Shown here piece by piece: positions 53,301-61,477 of a stretch of 64,000 nt of DNA. Source of the DNA: Caulobacter endophyticus (GTDB taxonomy: Bacteria > Pseudomonadota > Alphaproteobacteria > Caulobacterales > Caulobacteraceae); assembly GCF_003116815.1 (NCBI RefSeq), contig NZ_QDKQ01000016.1, forward strand, positions 32,516 through 96,515, written 5' to 3'. Position numbers and translations under genes: made by a program. The notes beneath the pieces are model-generated. The model was not told the DNA's origin. It ran no database searches and saw only the letters and a list, made by a program, of their open reading frames with translations. Numbering within the stretch: position 1 is the stretch's first letter; each line of letters starts with the position of its first letter.

Positions 53301-53541
53301 TCTGGAATACGCCCAGGAGTTCGCCGGTATCGATCCGCAGCGGATCCGCTACGCCGACTGGCTCGACGGCGCCGTTTACGAACTGGGCGGCGTCGGCTGG
53401 AAAGGCGAGCGGGTCAATCTGGAACTCGGTGCGGGCGCCGAACTGGGGTCGGGTTGGACCCTCGACCTCGACGTCGGCGGAGAGAAGGCCGGCGGCCTGA
53501 CCTCCACCACGGGGCGGATCGGTGCGGCCAAGCGCTTCTGA
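47311..53541 (+). CDS. giant autotransporter adhesin with Ig-like repeats
   Basis: 2076 residues. A signal peptide ends near PSLAADLTF (about residue 35). Residues 36-160 form an N-terminal domain (YQGSLSGQTYTTTTLLNADA), 160-365 invasin/Big-type Ig domains, and about 366-1311 eleven repeats of 87 residues of the putative-Ig (He_PIG) type, each with LPTPV, SGGTAPV, LPAGLSL, GVISGTAT and FTITATD. A twelfth divergent repeat and cadherin-like domains follow (to about 1700), then DNFSRRLERLHGD and a C-terminal autotransporter beta-barrel ending in Phe (GAAKRF). It is a type V secreted surface protein, probably for adhesion. Confidence 0.93.
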   Translation: MSVNKAKPNVVLQTVAALLLFVVSLLAVAQPSLAADLTFDRAYQGSLSGQTYTTTTLLNADAGSIRFADGGTQRSFQNTSGTLYYKVGGVQFSEVGVLNSRYPNGNTLMNAVAFSGAGGDRLLVLGGSYTTSGSYSGSSNAIVAKLNEYVDATAPDPAQTTLLVNGASSASAAVGGTATIVVTTKLTSGAALTGATVTLSGSPSNASSISPSSATSDGTGKATFTVTGLQSGTVTYSATASANGTTTTSAGTVSVTYTGVRSAAQSTASVPNGTAGAATTIVITVRDSGGAVVTGAASGLAATIGGTNAGATVSAITDNGNGTYSFTYTPASAGVDSVAITLDSTAISGSPYSSTVSAPAIAITTTTLPTPVISVAYSQTVATSGGTAPVAFSVSAGSLPTGLSLAASTGVISGTATTAGAYSFTITATDNNSVTATRTYTGTIGAALAITTATLPTPVVGVAYSQTVATSGGTTPVTFSVSAGALPAGLSLAASTGVISGTATTPGTYSFTITATDNNSVTDAKTYTGTIGSGLAITTATLPTPVIGVAYSQTVATSGGTAPVTFSVSAGSLPAGLSLAASTGVISGTATTPGAYSFTITATDNNSVTDAKTYTGTIGSGLAITTATLPTPVIGVTYSQTVATSGGTAPVTFSVSAGSLPAGLSLAASTGVISGTATTPGAYSFTITATDNNSITDAKTYTGTIGSGLAITTATLPTPVINVAYSQTVATSGGTAPVTFSVSAGALPAGLSLATSTGVISGTATTPGAYSFTITATDNNSVTDAKTYTGTIGAGLAITTATLPTPVVGVAFSQTVATSGGTAPVNFTVSAGSLPAGLSLAASTGVISGTATTPGAYSFTITATDTNSVTDAKTYTGTIGAGLAITTTTLPTPVVGVAYSQTIATSGGAAPVTFAVSAGTLPAGLSLAVSTGVISGTATAPGAYSFTITATDNNSVTDAKTYTGTIGAGLAITNASLPTPVIGVSYSQTVATSGGTAPVTFAVSGGSLPAGLSLVASTGVISGTATTPGAYSFTITATDNNSVTATRTYTGTIGASLSITTTSLPTPVVGVAYSQTVTTSGGTAPVTFAASLGSLPAGLSLNTSTGVISGTATTPGAYGFTITATDNNGITDAQAYSGSIGASLSITTTSLPAPLVSVAYGQAIGTSGGTAPVTFAVAAGSLPGGLTLNTSTGVISGTATTPGAYSFTITATDGNSITASQTYSGAIGARLAITNSALATPVIGAAYSQTVGTSGGTAPVTFSVSAGALPAGLSLDAATGAISGAATTSGPYSFTITATDSNSVTDAKAYSGTINERVSISGGLTAPLVGEAVSAAVSASGGTGPYAFAVSGGALPAGLSLSPTGQISGTPTTAGPFSVTIEVTDANGQKASITLSGTVGQALVADDQSVEVAYNGSVSITLASLGADDTIAMQSGVSSGKLTVSGAVATYEPTQGYIGPDGFSFSVKRGGGSSRVATVKIKVLPPPPPTAESPSDQTLDTTAEDDAAVVVDQVSFDLASLVKGIVTDVRIETLPKHGNVEMVRAAAAPAAATTGARMAKAAAAAPAPAFTAVYTADKGYVGRDSFTFVAIGPGGVSAPALVNIEVVKSKPSAPVLKVSALGGRKVVIDLTAAALDGPFTGAALLTKPADSVGTARLVESGTAGDRRYSLEFTSKGATTGEVRFTYTLTNSSGVSDPLTVILTIEARPDPTLDTGVRAISDAQTEAARRFASTQMDNFSRRLERLHGDQRAGGLGVTLGSGVAGSGACAPTARTPEEQRLCRDSGMAGGSTAGSQGPRGLGEVEVWSGGAITVGRRDPDSGRAKLSVQTSGVSGGADVRVSPALTVGLGGGYASDVSKLGQGLGRVEAKGWTAASYASFHPSSGAFIDAVAGIGDLTFDTHRTISTTGEIALGQRDATLRFGALTAGYDGQTGRALWSVYLRAKSIDGKLKAYAENGSEIYSLAFDQRDLRSRIGVVGGRLGLSYKIGDVVLTPRVRLEYAQEFAGIDPQRIRYADWLDGAVYELGGVGWKGERVNLELGAGAELGSGWTLDLDVGGEKAGGLTSTTGRIGAAKRF
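48400..51245 (+). repeat. tandem 261-bp coding repeats
   Basis: Eleven in-frame copies of a 261-base unit encode the 87-residue Ig-like repeats of the adhesin. Units 2-5 are nearly identical in DNA, the outer ones more diverged, which suggests recent expansion in the centre. Copy number is likely to vary between strains and short-read assembly may collapse it. Confidence 0.9.
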
Positions 53542-53546
53542 TCAGA

Positions 53547-53585
53547 CCGTTCCGGAAGGTCGGCGAGAGCCTCCTTCCGGAACGG
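53547..53585 (+). terminator. 13-bp hairpin after the adhesin gene
   Basis: CCGTTCCGGAAGG (53547-53559) and CCTTCCGGAACGG (53573-53585) pair perfectly around a 13-base loop, starting 6 bases after the stop. No T tract follows. Confidence 0.7.
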
Positions 53586-53839
53586 CGCCATTGTGCGGGA
53601 GTAATCCCTGTTGCCGCGACCTGTGGGGCGATGCTGGGCTAGCAGGATCTAGTCCCGTTCCCGGCAGGACGTTCCTTCCGGCTAGTAAGCCAGTGTCAGC
53701 GACACGACGTGTTGGCGTATCCTGCCAGCCAAATGGCGCGCTTGGTGAATGTTCGAATTCTCCGCTGCCCTAACTTTCCGTCATCGGCGCCGGCGCTCTT
53801 CATGATCGCAAAGGCGTCCTGATCCTGGAGAAGGCAGCC

Positions 53840-54138
53840 ATGAACAACCTCATCAAAGACGCCCATCACATCCCGGTCGGCGAGGCTGGGACGACGGTTT
53901 CAATCAACCCCATCACGCTGACCACGTCCGGCCGGGCCCTGCCCCTCGAGCTGCGGATCACCGGGCCCGTTTCGGGCGATGCCTGCCCATCGTGCTCCTG
54001 TCGCACGGCCACGGACCGTCGAACTACATCCCCTCGAAGGATGGCTATGGCCCGCTGGTGAACTTCTACGCCGAGCGCGGCTTTGTCGTGATCCAGCCCA
54101 CGCACCTGAACTCGAAGGTGGCGGAGGCGCTTCATTGA
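53840..54138 (+). pseudogene. frameshifted alpha/beta hydrolase remnant
   Basis: From ATG 53840 the frame gives MNNLIKDAHHIPVGEAG and ALPLELRITGPVSGDA, then a frameshift near 53985; the +1 frame continues PIVLLSHGHGPSNYIPSKDG and GFVVIQPTHLNSKVAEAL before a TGA. These are the first strands of a chlorophyllase/dienelactone hydrolase-like enzyme. The nucleophile and the rest of the enzyme are missing. It lies beside an OhrR-type regulator that may have controlled it. Confidence 0.75.
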
Positions 54139-54296
54139 TACTCGCCACGACGGGGAGATCTCTAGCGCCGGCGTCTTCTCAGCGAGCGGCGGTGGCGATC
54201 GTTGAAGATTTTGTCGCCGCGAGGCGCGGCGCTGAACATCCCGTTGCTGAAGCCTTTAGGGATCGGCCTTGGCGCCGCGACCATTGAGGTCGCGTG

Positions 54297-54794
54297 TCAG
54301 CGAAGGGGCGGGGTGCTGGCGAGCATGCCAGCGTTGAAGCTTTGCAGATTGGAGCGCATCGCCGCAATCTCGTTACCGGATAGCGGCAAACGCTCGACGA
54401 CGTCGCGACGGACCGCCAGGACCTTGTCGCGTAGGGCCCAGCCGGACGCGGTCAGGTCGACCCAGACCCGTCGCTCATCGACGACGTCGCGAGACCGGGT
54501 GAGCAACCCGGCGACTTCCATCCGTTTGACCAGCGGCGTCACCGCGCCCGTATCCATGCACAGGCCGCGCCGTAGATCGCCCATGCTGCAACGGTCGGTG
54601 CGCTCCCAGAGCGCGATCAGGACCAGGTATTGGGGATGGGTAAGGCCCAGCGGCTCGAGCAGTCCGCGGTAGATCCGGGTGACGAGGCTGCTAGCGACCT
54701 GCAGAGCCAGGCACAGCTGCTTGTCCAGGTGCAAGTCGGCATAGTCGGGCGTCAGCCCAACGGCATTGGATGTCTCAGCGCGATGGGCGTCCAT
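54297..54794 (-). CDS. MarR/OhrR-type regulator
   Basis: 165 residues from the ATG at 54794 (GGAGG 7 bases upstream). LHLDKQLCLALQVASSLVTR carries the N-terminal Cys that senses organic peroxides in OhrR proteins. The winged helix follows: LGLTHPQYLVLIALWE, CSMGDLRRGLCMDTGAVTPL, then the wing DERRVWVDLT. No ohr gene is adjacent; only a broken hydrolase lies downstream and a chemoreceptor gene is divergent. Confidence 0.88.
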   Translation of the reverse strand: MDAHRAETSNAVGLTPDYADLHLDKQLCLALQVASSLVTRIYRGLLEPLGLTHPQYLVLIALWERTDRCSMGDLRRGLCMDTGAVTPLVKRMEVAGLLTRSRDVVDERRVWVDLTASGWALRDKVLAVRRDVVERLPLSGNEIAAMRSNLQSFNAGMLASTPPLR

Positions 54795-54910
54795 CGGGAA
54801 TGCCTCCAAGATCGGGCCATGACTAGAACGAGTCCGTTAAGGGTATGTCTCTTTTTGTTAGTCGCGAAAATATCGCAGTCGATATAATCAAGCCTTAAGC
54901 AAGGCTGTGT

Positions 54911-56344
54911 ATGACGACCTCCTCATTCAGGTTTGAAGGCGCGGGCATGTTCGGGATCGACAACAAGCAGACGGCAGCGCTGCGCGAGCAGGTCGCGGAT
55001 CTCGAAGCGACGGTGGCGGCCATCCACCGTTCGCAGGCCGTCATCGAGTTCGAGCTCGACGGCACAATCATCGACGCCAACGACAATTTCCTGGCGACCA
55101 TGGGTTACAGCCTGGAGGACATCAAAGGCCGTCGCCACAGCATGTTCGTGCCGCCGGAAGACGCCGGCGGCGCCGAGTACGCGCGGTTCTGGGAGCGATT
55201 GCGCGCGGGAGAGACCTTCGCCGACGCCTTTCGTAGAATTGGGGCGGGCGGGGCGGAGGTGTGGATCCGGGGCTCCTACAATCCTGTCCTGGACGCCCAG
55301 GGCAAACCCTACAAGATCATCAAGTTCGCTACCGATATCACCGAGATCCGTCAGCAGCAGGCGGCTAGCAACGCCGCGCGGGATCGCGCCGAGGCGGCGC
55401 AGGCCTTAGTCGTCTCGACCCTTGGGGAGAGTCTCGAGCGGGTGGCCGTCGGCGATCTGAGCGTCCGCATCGAGGCGGCTTTCCCAGGCAGCTACGACCG
55501 CATCAAGCAAGACTTCAATCGCTCCGTCGAGAGCTTAAGCCAGGCCATGGCCGCTATCGACGGCGCGGCCGGCAATTTGCGCATGGGCGCGGGCGAGATC
55601 GCGGCCGCCGCGGAGGACCTCTCGCGCCGCACCGAACAACAGGCCGCGAGCTTGGAGGAAACCGCCGCGGCGATGGATGAGATCACCGCCACGGTGCGAC
55701 GCAGCGCCGACGACTCCGAGCAGGCTGCCTCAGCGGCATCTGGCGCGCGCGTGGACGCTGTGCGGTCGGGCGAGGTGATGCGCGAGGCCGTCGTGGCGAT
55801 GGCCGAGATCGAGGTCAGCTCCAGCCAAGTCGGCAAGATCATCGGCGTCATCGACGAGATCGCTTTCCAGACCAACCTCCTGGCGCTGAACGCCGGCGTC
55901 GAGGCCGCGCGCGCAGGCGAGGCAGGCCGCGGCTTTGCCGTCGTCGCCCAGGAGGTCCGATCGCTGGCGCAACGATCCGCCGAGGCGGCCCGGGAGATCA
56001 AGGCGCTGATTTCCACCAGCGGACAGCAGGTGGCCAGAGGCGTTCGTCTCGTCACCGAAACGGGACAGGCGCTCGATGGAATCGTCGACAAGGTGACCGA
56101 CATCGACACCTTGCTCGCGGCAATCTCCCGTTCGGCTCGGGAACAGGCGCTGGGCCTCAACCAGGTGAGCACCGCGATCAATCACATGGATCAGGTCACC
56201 CAGCAGAACGCGGCCATGGTCGAGGAAACGACGGCAGCGGCGGCGAACATGGCGACCGAGACCCACAATCTTGGGGGGTTGGTCGGGCGGTTCCAGATCC
56301 GTTCGGAAGATGAGGTTGACGCTCATCACGGCCTGGCCGCGTGA
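54911..56344 (+). CDS. soluble PAS chemoreceptor (methyl-accepting protein)
   Basis: 477 residues without membrane segments. A PAS domain (about 38-150, [20 protein letters not shown]) is followed by a HAMP-like stretch (about 165-215, [16 protein letters not shown]) and the coiled-coil signalling domain, with the hairpin tip [21 protein letters not shown]. It should bind CheA/CheW in a cytoplasmic array. No C-terminal CheR-binding pentapeptide. The stop is 10 bases before the RsbQ-like hydrolase gene, so they are co-transcribed. The PAS ligand is unknown. Confidence 0.93.
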   Translation: MTTSSFRFEGAGMFGIDNKQTAALREQVADLEATVAAIHRSQAVIEFELDGTIIDANDNFLATMGYSLEDIKGRRHSMFVPPEDAGGAEYARFWERLRAGETFADAFRRIGAGGAEVWIRGSYNPVLDAQGKPYKIIKFATDITEIRQQQAASNAARDRAEAAQALVVSTLGESLERVAVGDLSVRIEAAFPGSYDRIKQDFNRSVESLSQAMAAIDGAAGNLRMGAGEIAAAAEDLSRRTEQQAASLEETAAAMDEITATVRRSADDSEQAASAASGARVDAVRSGEVMREAVVAMAEIEVSSSQVGKIIGVIDEIAFQTNLLALNAGVEAARAGEAGRGFAVVAQEVRSLAQRSAEAAREIKALISTSGQQVARGVRLVTETGQALDGIVDKVTDIDTLLAAISRSAREQALGLNQVSTAINHMDQVTQQNAAMVEETTAAAANMATETHNLGGLVGRFQIRSEDEVDAHHGLAA

Positions 56345-56354
56345 TCGGGCGGTC

Positions 56355-57170
56355 ATGATCCAGCCGATCAGCGTCCAGCGCCGCAACAACGTCACCATCC
56401 AGGGCGAGGGCGCGCAGACCTTCCTGTTCGCCCACGGCTTCGGCTGCGACCAGTCGATGTGGCGGCTAGTGGCCCCGGCCTTCGCCGCCGTCGGGCGGGT
56501 AGTGCTGTTCGACCACGTGGGCGCCGGAGGCTCCGACGCCAGCGCGTATCAGGCCGAAAAGTACGCCGGTCTCGAAGGCTACGCCGCCGATGTCATCGAG
56601 ATCTGCGAAAGCGAAGGTCTACGGGACGTTACCTTTGTTGGCCACTCGGTGAGCGCGATGATTGGCGTTCTGGCCGCCACCCGGCGACCGGATCTCTTCG
56701 CCCGCCTGATCCTAATCTGCGGCTCGCCGCGTTTCGCCAACGACGAGGCCTATGTGGGCGGTTTCGCATCCCAGGATCTGGAAGAGCTGCTCGAGCTGCT
56801 GGAGAAGAACCAGCTGGACTGGTCAGCGACGCTGGCGCCGGCCGTGGTCGATGGCTCGCAGTTCCAGACTGAATGGCAGAGCAGTGTCTGCCGCCTCGAT
56901 CCCGCCATAGCCAAGGATTTCGCTCGCGCCACCTTCATGTCGGATCACAGGGTCGAGTGCCGCGCCGTCACAACGCCGTCGCTGCTGATCGAATGCAGCG
57001 ACGACGCGCTGGCGCCGCCCCCGGTGGGCGCTTTCATGCATGAGGCGATCAAAGGTAGCCAGCGCATTGTCCTGAACGCGACCGGACACAGTCCGCATCT
57101 CACTTCGCCTCAGGCGGTGATCAGCGCCATGCAGGCGTTCATTGATAGACCTTTCGTCAGCGCGTCTTGA
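56355..57170 (+). CDS. RsbQ-like alpha/beta hydrolase
   Basis: 271 residues from the ATG at 56355. The catalytic triad is Ser98 (VGHSVSAMIG), Asp216/217 (CSDDALAPP) and His245 (ATGHSPH). FLFAHGFGCDQSMWRLVAPA, LFDHVGAGGSD, YVGGF and FMSDHR match Bacillus RsbQ, the partner of the PAS phosphatase RsbP and a relative of plant KAI2/D14 receptors. RsbQ is thought to provide a small ligand to a PAS domain. Here it lies between a PAS chemoreceptor and a PAS kinase, the same logic. Its last 29 bases overlap the kinase gene. Confidence 0.92.
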   Translation: MIQPISVQRRNNVTIQGEGAQTFLFAHGFGCDQSMWRLVAPAFAAVGRVVLFDHVGAGGSDASAYQAEKYAGLEGYAADVIEICESEGLRDVTFVGHSVSAMIGVLAATRRPDLFARLILICGSPRFANDEAYVGGFASQDLEELLELLEKNQLDWSATLAPAVVDGSQFQTEWQSSVCRLDPAIAKDFARATFMSDHRVECRAVTTPSLLIECSDDALAPPPVGAFMHEAIKGSQRIVLNATGHSPHLTSPQAVISAMQAFIDRPFVSAS

Positions 57171-58761
57171 GGCAAAGGGCTTGAATCCGCTCTCTCCAAG
57201 CGATCTGGGGCGCCTCTACGATCTCGCGCCTTGCGGCCTGGCGACCTTTGACGCCGAACTGACCATCCTGTCGGCTAATCCGTACTTCCTTGATGTGGTC
57301 GGCTTGAGCCGCGCGGAGATGGTCGAGCCCATAAAGCTCACCGCCCTCCTGAGTGTCGCAAGCCGGATTTATCTGCAGGGCCGCCTTCAAGCCCAATTGG
57401 CCCTGACCGGACGCGTCGATGAAATCGTGTTGGACGTGGCGCGTCCCGACGGTCAGCGCGTGCCGGTCGTGCTCAACGCCTGCCAGGAGCGCGACGCAGG
57501 CCGGCCTGCCGGTCGTATCCATATCAGCCTGGCGCGAGCGGCCGCCAGGCGAGCCTATGAAGCCGAGGTGCCCAAGGCGCGCCAGGAGGCGATTGACGCC
57601 AAGCAGGTCAAGGCCGACTTTCTGGCCAATGTCAGCCACGAGATCCGCACGCCTTTGAACGGGGTGGTGGGGGTGGTCGGCGCCCTCCAGCGCACCGAGC
57701 TAAGCGCCCGCCAGCGCGACATGGTGGCTCTGATCGAGTCCTCGGCGGTGACCCTGGAGCGCCTCGTCGGGGACATTCTGGAAATCTCCAGGGTCGAGGC
57801 GCTGGCCTTGACGCTGGACGTGCGCCCCTTCCGCCCGCGCGAGGAGCTGGACGGAGTGTTGGAACTCGCCGGCCTGGCCGCGCGCGCCAAGGGAGTGGCT
57901 TTTGAAAGCGTCTGCGATGCGGCGCTTGACCAGTCCTTTCTCGGTGACAGCGTCCGGCTCAAACAGATCCTAACCAACCTGACCTCCAATGCGGTGAAGT
58001 TCACCCAGGAAGGGTTGGTGCGCGTCACCCTGGGGCTGGGCTGCGAGGGGCAAACACCACAGCTGGTCATATCCGTGGAGGACAGCGGCATCGGCTTTGA
58101 TCAAGCCCAGGCCGAAGCGCTCTTTCAGCCATTCCATCAAGCCGACGCCGGCATCAGTCGTCGGTTTGGGGGCGTTGGTCTGGGATTGTCGATCGCAAGG
58201 TCGCTGGTCGATCTGATGGGCGGGACGATCACCGTACGCTCGGCGCCGGGGGAGGGCAGCACCTTCTCCGTCAGCATTCCGCTTGGGATCCCTGAAGCCC
58301 TCGCAGGGGACACTGGGCCGAGCGAGACCCTGTCGATGGAGCGGTCGCTGCGGATCCTGTTGGTGGAGGACAACGAGACCAATCAGCGTGTCGTCAGCCT
58401 GATCCTCGCCGAGGCCGATGTGGCGTTGACGATTACCTCGAATGGAGCGCTCGGCCTCGACGCCTGGCGTGAGGCCGATTTCGATCTGGTCCTGATGGAT
58501 ATGCAGATGCCGGTCATGGACGGCCTGACGGCGATCCGAACCATGCGGCTCGAGGAGCAGCGATCCGGGCGCGCCAGAACACCGATTGCTGTGCTAAGCG
58601 CCAACGCCATGGATCATCACCGTGACGAGGCGTTGGCGGCGGGGGCTGACCTCCATATCGCCAAGCCGATCTCCGCATCCGGACTGTTCACGGGCATCCA
58701 GAATGCTTTGACCGGTGCCGACCCCGCCAAGGACTTGGTGACGCCCGAGACGACGACCTAG
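57142..58761 (+). CDS. PAS hybrid histidine kinase linked to the RsbQ-like hydrolase
   Basis: 539 residues from a TTG at 57142; a TTG at 57181 is an alternative. A PAS domain (about 20-135, YDLAPCGLATFDAELTILSA), a coiled coil, HisKA with FLANVSHEIRTPLNG (His about 167), HATPase with NAVKFTQEGLV and GLGLSIARSLV, and a receiver (DLVLMDMQMPVMDG, IAKPIS). Soluble. It overlaps the hydrolase gene, so input is probably linked to the hydrolase product. There is no output regulator after it. Confidence 0.92.
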   Translation: MIDLSSARLEAKGLNPLSPSDLGRLYDLAPCGLATFDAELTILSANPYFLDVVGLSRAEMVEPIKLTALLSVASRIYLQGRLQAQLALTGRVDEIVLDVARPDGQRVPVVLNACQERDAGRPAGRIHISLARAAARRAYEAEVPKARQEAIDAKQVKADFLANVSHEIRTPLNGVVGVVGALQRTELSARQRDMVALIESSAVTLERLVGDILEISRVEALALTLDVRPFRPREELDGVLELAGLAARAKGVAFESVCDAALDQSFLGDSVRLKQILTNLTSNAVKFTQEGLVRVTLGLGCEGQTPQLVISVEDSGIGFDQAQAEALFQPFHQADAGISRRFGGVGLGLSIARSLVDLMGGTITVRSAPGEGSTFSVSIPLGIPEALAGDTGPSETLSMERSLRILLVEDNETNQRVVSLILAEADVALTITSNGALGLDAWREADFDLVLMDMQMPVMDGLTAIRTMRLEEQRSGRARTPIAVLSANAMDHHRDEALAAGADLHIAKPISASGLFTGIQNALTGADPAKDLVTPETTT

Positions 58762-58866
58762 CCGCCGCGCGGCCCTCACGGAAAACTGCGAAAGATCAGT
58801 TGCCGCGTACTGCCCGCGCAGCAAAGCGTCGGTCGTGCGCTCGGCCGCCGCGGCGCAAAGGGGTCG

Positions 58867-60810
58867 TCAAGCGAGATCGCGGCCTGCCAGGACCTCGTCG
58901 ATCGCCGATAAGAGACGAGCCGCCTCGATCGGCTTGCCAAGATGCCGGTCGGCGCCCGCCTCAAAGCTGGCGCGCAGATGTTCGGGCAGTACGTTGGCGG
59001 TAAGCATGATCAGCGGGCAGGGCAAGCGACCATCATGCTTCTCTCGAGCCCGGATCTCGCGCGTAGCGCTGAGCCCGTCCATGACCGGCATCTGCATATC
59101 CATCAGCACAAGGTCGAAGGCCTCGGCGGCGAACGCCTCGACCGCCTGGCGACCGTCGCAGACAGAAACGAGCTCGGCACCAACCTCCGCCAGGATCAGC
59201 TCGATGACCTTGCGATTGACCGGATGATCTTCGGCAAGAAGCACTCTTATGCCGTGGTCTTCCCGCGCGACCGGTTCAGCGACCGTGGCGCCCGGGTGAG
59301 CCTCGGGCAGGGCGAGACTGAATTCGAAACATGAGCCCTGGCCTGGCATGGAGGTAGCGCGCAGCTCGTTGCCCATCGCCCGCACGAGATCGGCGCAGAT
59401 CGAAAGACCAAGACCCGATCCGCCATAGCGTCGCGTGATGGAGTCGTCGGCCTGGGTGAAACGGTCAAAGATGCGGGCCTTGGCCGCGTCGTCGAAGCCA
59501 ATACCGGTATCGGTGACGGCAAAGCGCCACGCCTCACCGTCGACCTCGAGGTCGAGGCGGATCTGGCCGGCATTGGTGAATTTGACCGCGTTGCTCAGGA
59601 GATTGCCGATCACCTGTCGCAGTCGCATGGGGTCGCCAACCACCCAATGCTCGCCCGAGGGCTGAACCACGACATAGTCCAGTCCCTTGGCCTCGGCGCG
59701 CGGACGATGGAGAGCGCCGACCTCTCGGACAGCGGCCAGCAGATCGAAGCGCTCGGAGGCTATTCGGAGCGCGCCTTCCTCAAGGCTGGCCAGATCCAGA
59801 ACATCGCTCAGCAGGCCTTCCAATGTGCGCGCCGCGCCCGTCATCGCGTGAAGCAGGTCACCTTGATCCGGGGTTAGGACCGTGCGCGAAAGCACATCGC
59901 CAAGGCCGATGATCCCGTTGAGCGGCGTCCGGATCTCGTGGCTCATATTTGCCAAGAAGCGGGTCTTGGCCTCGCTGGCGACGCGCACCTGGTTCAAGGC
60001 CTCGCGCTCGGAATTATCGCGAATGATAGCCCCGATCATGATCCTTTCGTTGTCACGCCAGACCGAGAGCGAAAGGCTTGCCGGGAATTCCGAGCCATCA
60101 CGCCGCAAGGCAGGCACCTCAACGGCGCCGGCAAGGGTGGGCCGCCCACCGTTGCAGAGGCGGGTAAAGCCTCGGTCATGCCCAGCGCGCAAGCGTTGCG
60201 GGATGATCATTCGCAGCGCCTGCCCAAGCGCCTCTTGAGCGGTGTGACCAAACATGCCTTCGGCTGCAGCGTTCCAATGCCGGATGACTTGCTGCTCATC
60301 GACGATCAGGACGGCGTCGGAGGTGCCGTCGAACAGCCGTGAGAGGAACAGCTTCTCGTGCCGCGTTTCGAGCCGCTCGCCGGCCATGCGGGCCAAGAGG
60401 TCGATCTGCGCGATCTGCGCGTCTAGGAAAACATGCGGCGCTTTGCTGGTGACACACACCACTCCAATGACTTGGTCTTGAACAACGATCGGCGCCCCGG
60501 CGAACGCGCCGATATCCGCGCCGCCGTCGCCAGCTGGAAGGGCGTCTGCGACGACGAGTGTCTTGGCCGTCCGCACAACGCGTTGGCAGTAGACGTCCCG
60601 CTGCGCGCAGGCGCGTGCATGGCGCCCCGCCGCCGCCTTGAGGCAGACGTCGTCTCCGTCGATGAACACCACGAACCCAGCATCCGCGCCGGCTGCACCG
60701 CAGGCTGCTTCCGCCAAGAGGTCGAAGGCTGGTTCCGGCGTCGTCTCCAGGAGACCCAGAGACCCTAGGGTGGCCCGACGTCCGGCTTGCAAGAATTGAG
60801 TCTGATCCAA
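58867..60810 (-). CDS. GAF-PAS hybrid histidine kinase
   Basis: 647 residues, soluble. GAF (about 20-150, GADAGFVVFIDGDDVCLKAA), PAS (about 160-275, LIVDEQQVIRHWNAAAEGMF), HisKA with FLANMSHEIRTPLNGIIG (His291), HATPase with NAVKFTNAGQI and GLGLSICADLV, receiver with Asp571 (DLVLMDMQMPVMDG) and LGKPIE. It is a paralogue of the preceding kinase in its C-terminal part and convergent with it. Input could be a small molecule or redox state. Confidence 0.92.
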   Translation of the reverse strand: MDQTQFLQAGRRATLGSLGLLETTPEPAFDLLAEAACGAAGADAGFVVFIDGDDVCLKAAAGRHARACAQRDVYCQRVVRTAKTLVVADALPAGDGGADIGAFAGAPIVVQDQVIGVVCVTSKAPHVFLDAQIAQIDLLARMAGERLETRHEKLFLSRLFDGTSDAVLIVDEQQVIRHWNAAAEGMFGHTAQEALGQALRMIIPQRLRAGHDRGFTRLCNGGRPTLAGAVEVPALRRDGSEFPASLSLSVWRDNERIMIGAIIRDNSEREALNQVRVASEAKTRFLANMSHEIRTPLNGIIGLGDVLSRTVLTPDQGDLLHAMTGAARTLEGLLSDVLDLASLEEGALRIASERFDLLAAVREVGALHRPRAEAKGLDYVVVQPSGEHWVVGDPMRLRQVIGNLLSNAVKFTNAGQIRLDLEVDGEAWRFAVTDTGIGFDDAAKARIFDRFTQADDSITRRYGGSGLGLSICADLVRAMGNELRATSMPGQGSCFEFSLALPEAHPGATVAEPVAREDHGIRVLLAEDHPVNRKVIELILAEVGAELVSVCDGRQAVEAFAAEAFDLVLMDMQMPVMDGLSATREIRAREKHDGRLPCPLIMLTANVLPEHLRASFEAGADRHLGKPIEAARLLSAIDEVLAGRDLA

Positions 60811-61477
60811 GAGAGCGCCCCCGCGAGCACTGTTCGCCCACCGGCCTTGCCCTAAGATTACCTCGTGGTGAGGTGGATCGTCGCACCGGTCGCGTCAGGT
60901 TGTGACCGACGCTGGGGCAGCAGCGGTCTAGCGACCTTGCACGCCGAGAAGAGGCGAGCCGTGGATGTCCAGGGCCCGCCATCACGGTTAGCCGGTCCTG
61001 ACAACTAGGCCGAGGCGGCATCGACCAAGCAACGATATCTGTATTTCTGATAATCTTGGTTAGACGCAAAAGTTGTGTAGCCGCCGTTTAGTAATGTCGC
61101 AGTGTGCCATTGTCACGGATTGCAAACGCTGCGAGTCGCACACCGGCCGTCACCGGTTGCTCCAACGTTCCTGATTTTGGCGCTTCCCGACTCCAAACCC
61201 TGCGACTTCCCGATCCGCAATCGTTGCGACTGGAAATGTGTGCGTTGTGGAGTTCTGCCTAGCGCAGCCGTGTTGGCTTAAACCCGCTAGAAAACGTAGC
61301 CTCCGACGGTGCCGACTGCGGCCGCGTAGGTCCATCGGCGTCTCAGATCTTCAGGCCAGGCCAACGAGCGCCGACCCACTTCCAGAACAGCCTCCCTCGG
61401 AAGCTCCATGGCCAACAAGAACAACGGATCTTGCCGTCGACGGACTGGCCTGCGCGGGCTGTGTGCCGGTCGGGGTT
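60811..61477. other. intergenic stretch, possible insertion-element debris
   Basis: About 670 bases. Around 61090-61235 the motif TGCGA recurs with similar flanks (GCAAACGCTGCGAGTCG, CCCTGCGACTTCCCGA, CGCAATCGTTGCGACTGG), which recalls the repeated terminal sequences of some transposons, but no transposase frame is present. The rest shows no gene. The left part is the promoter region of the GAF-PAS kinase. Confidence 0.35.
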
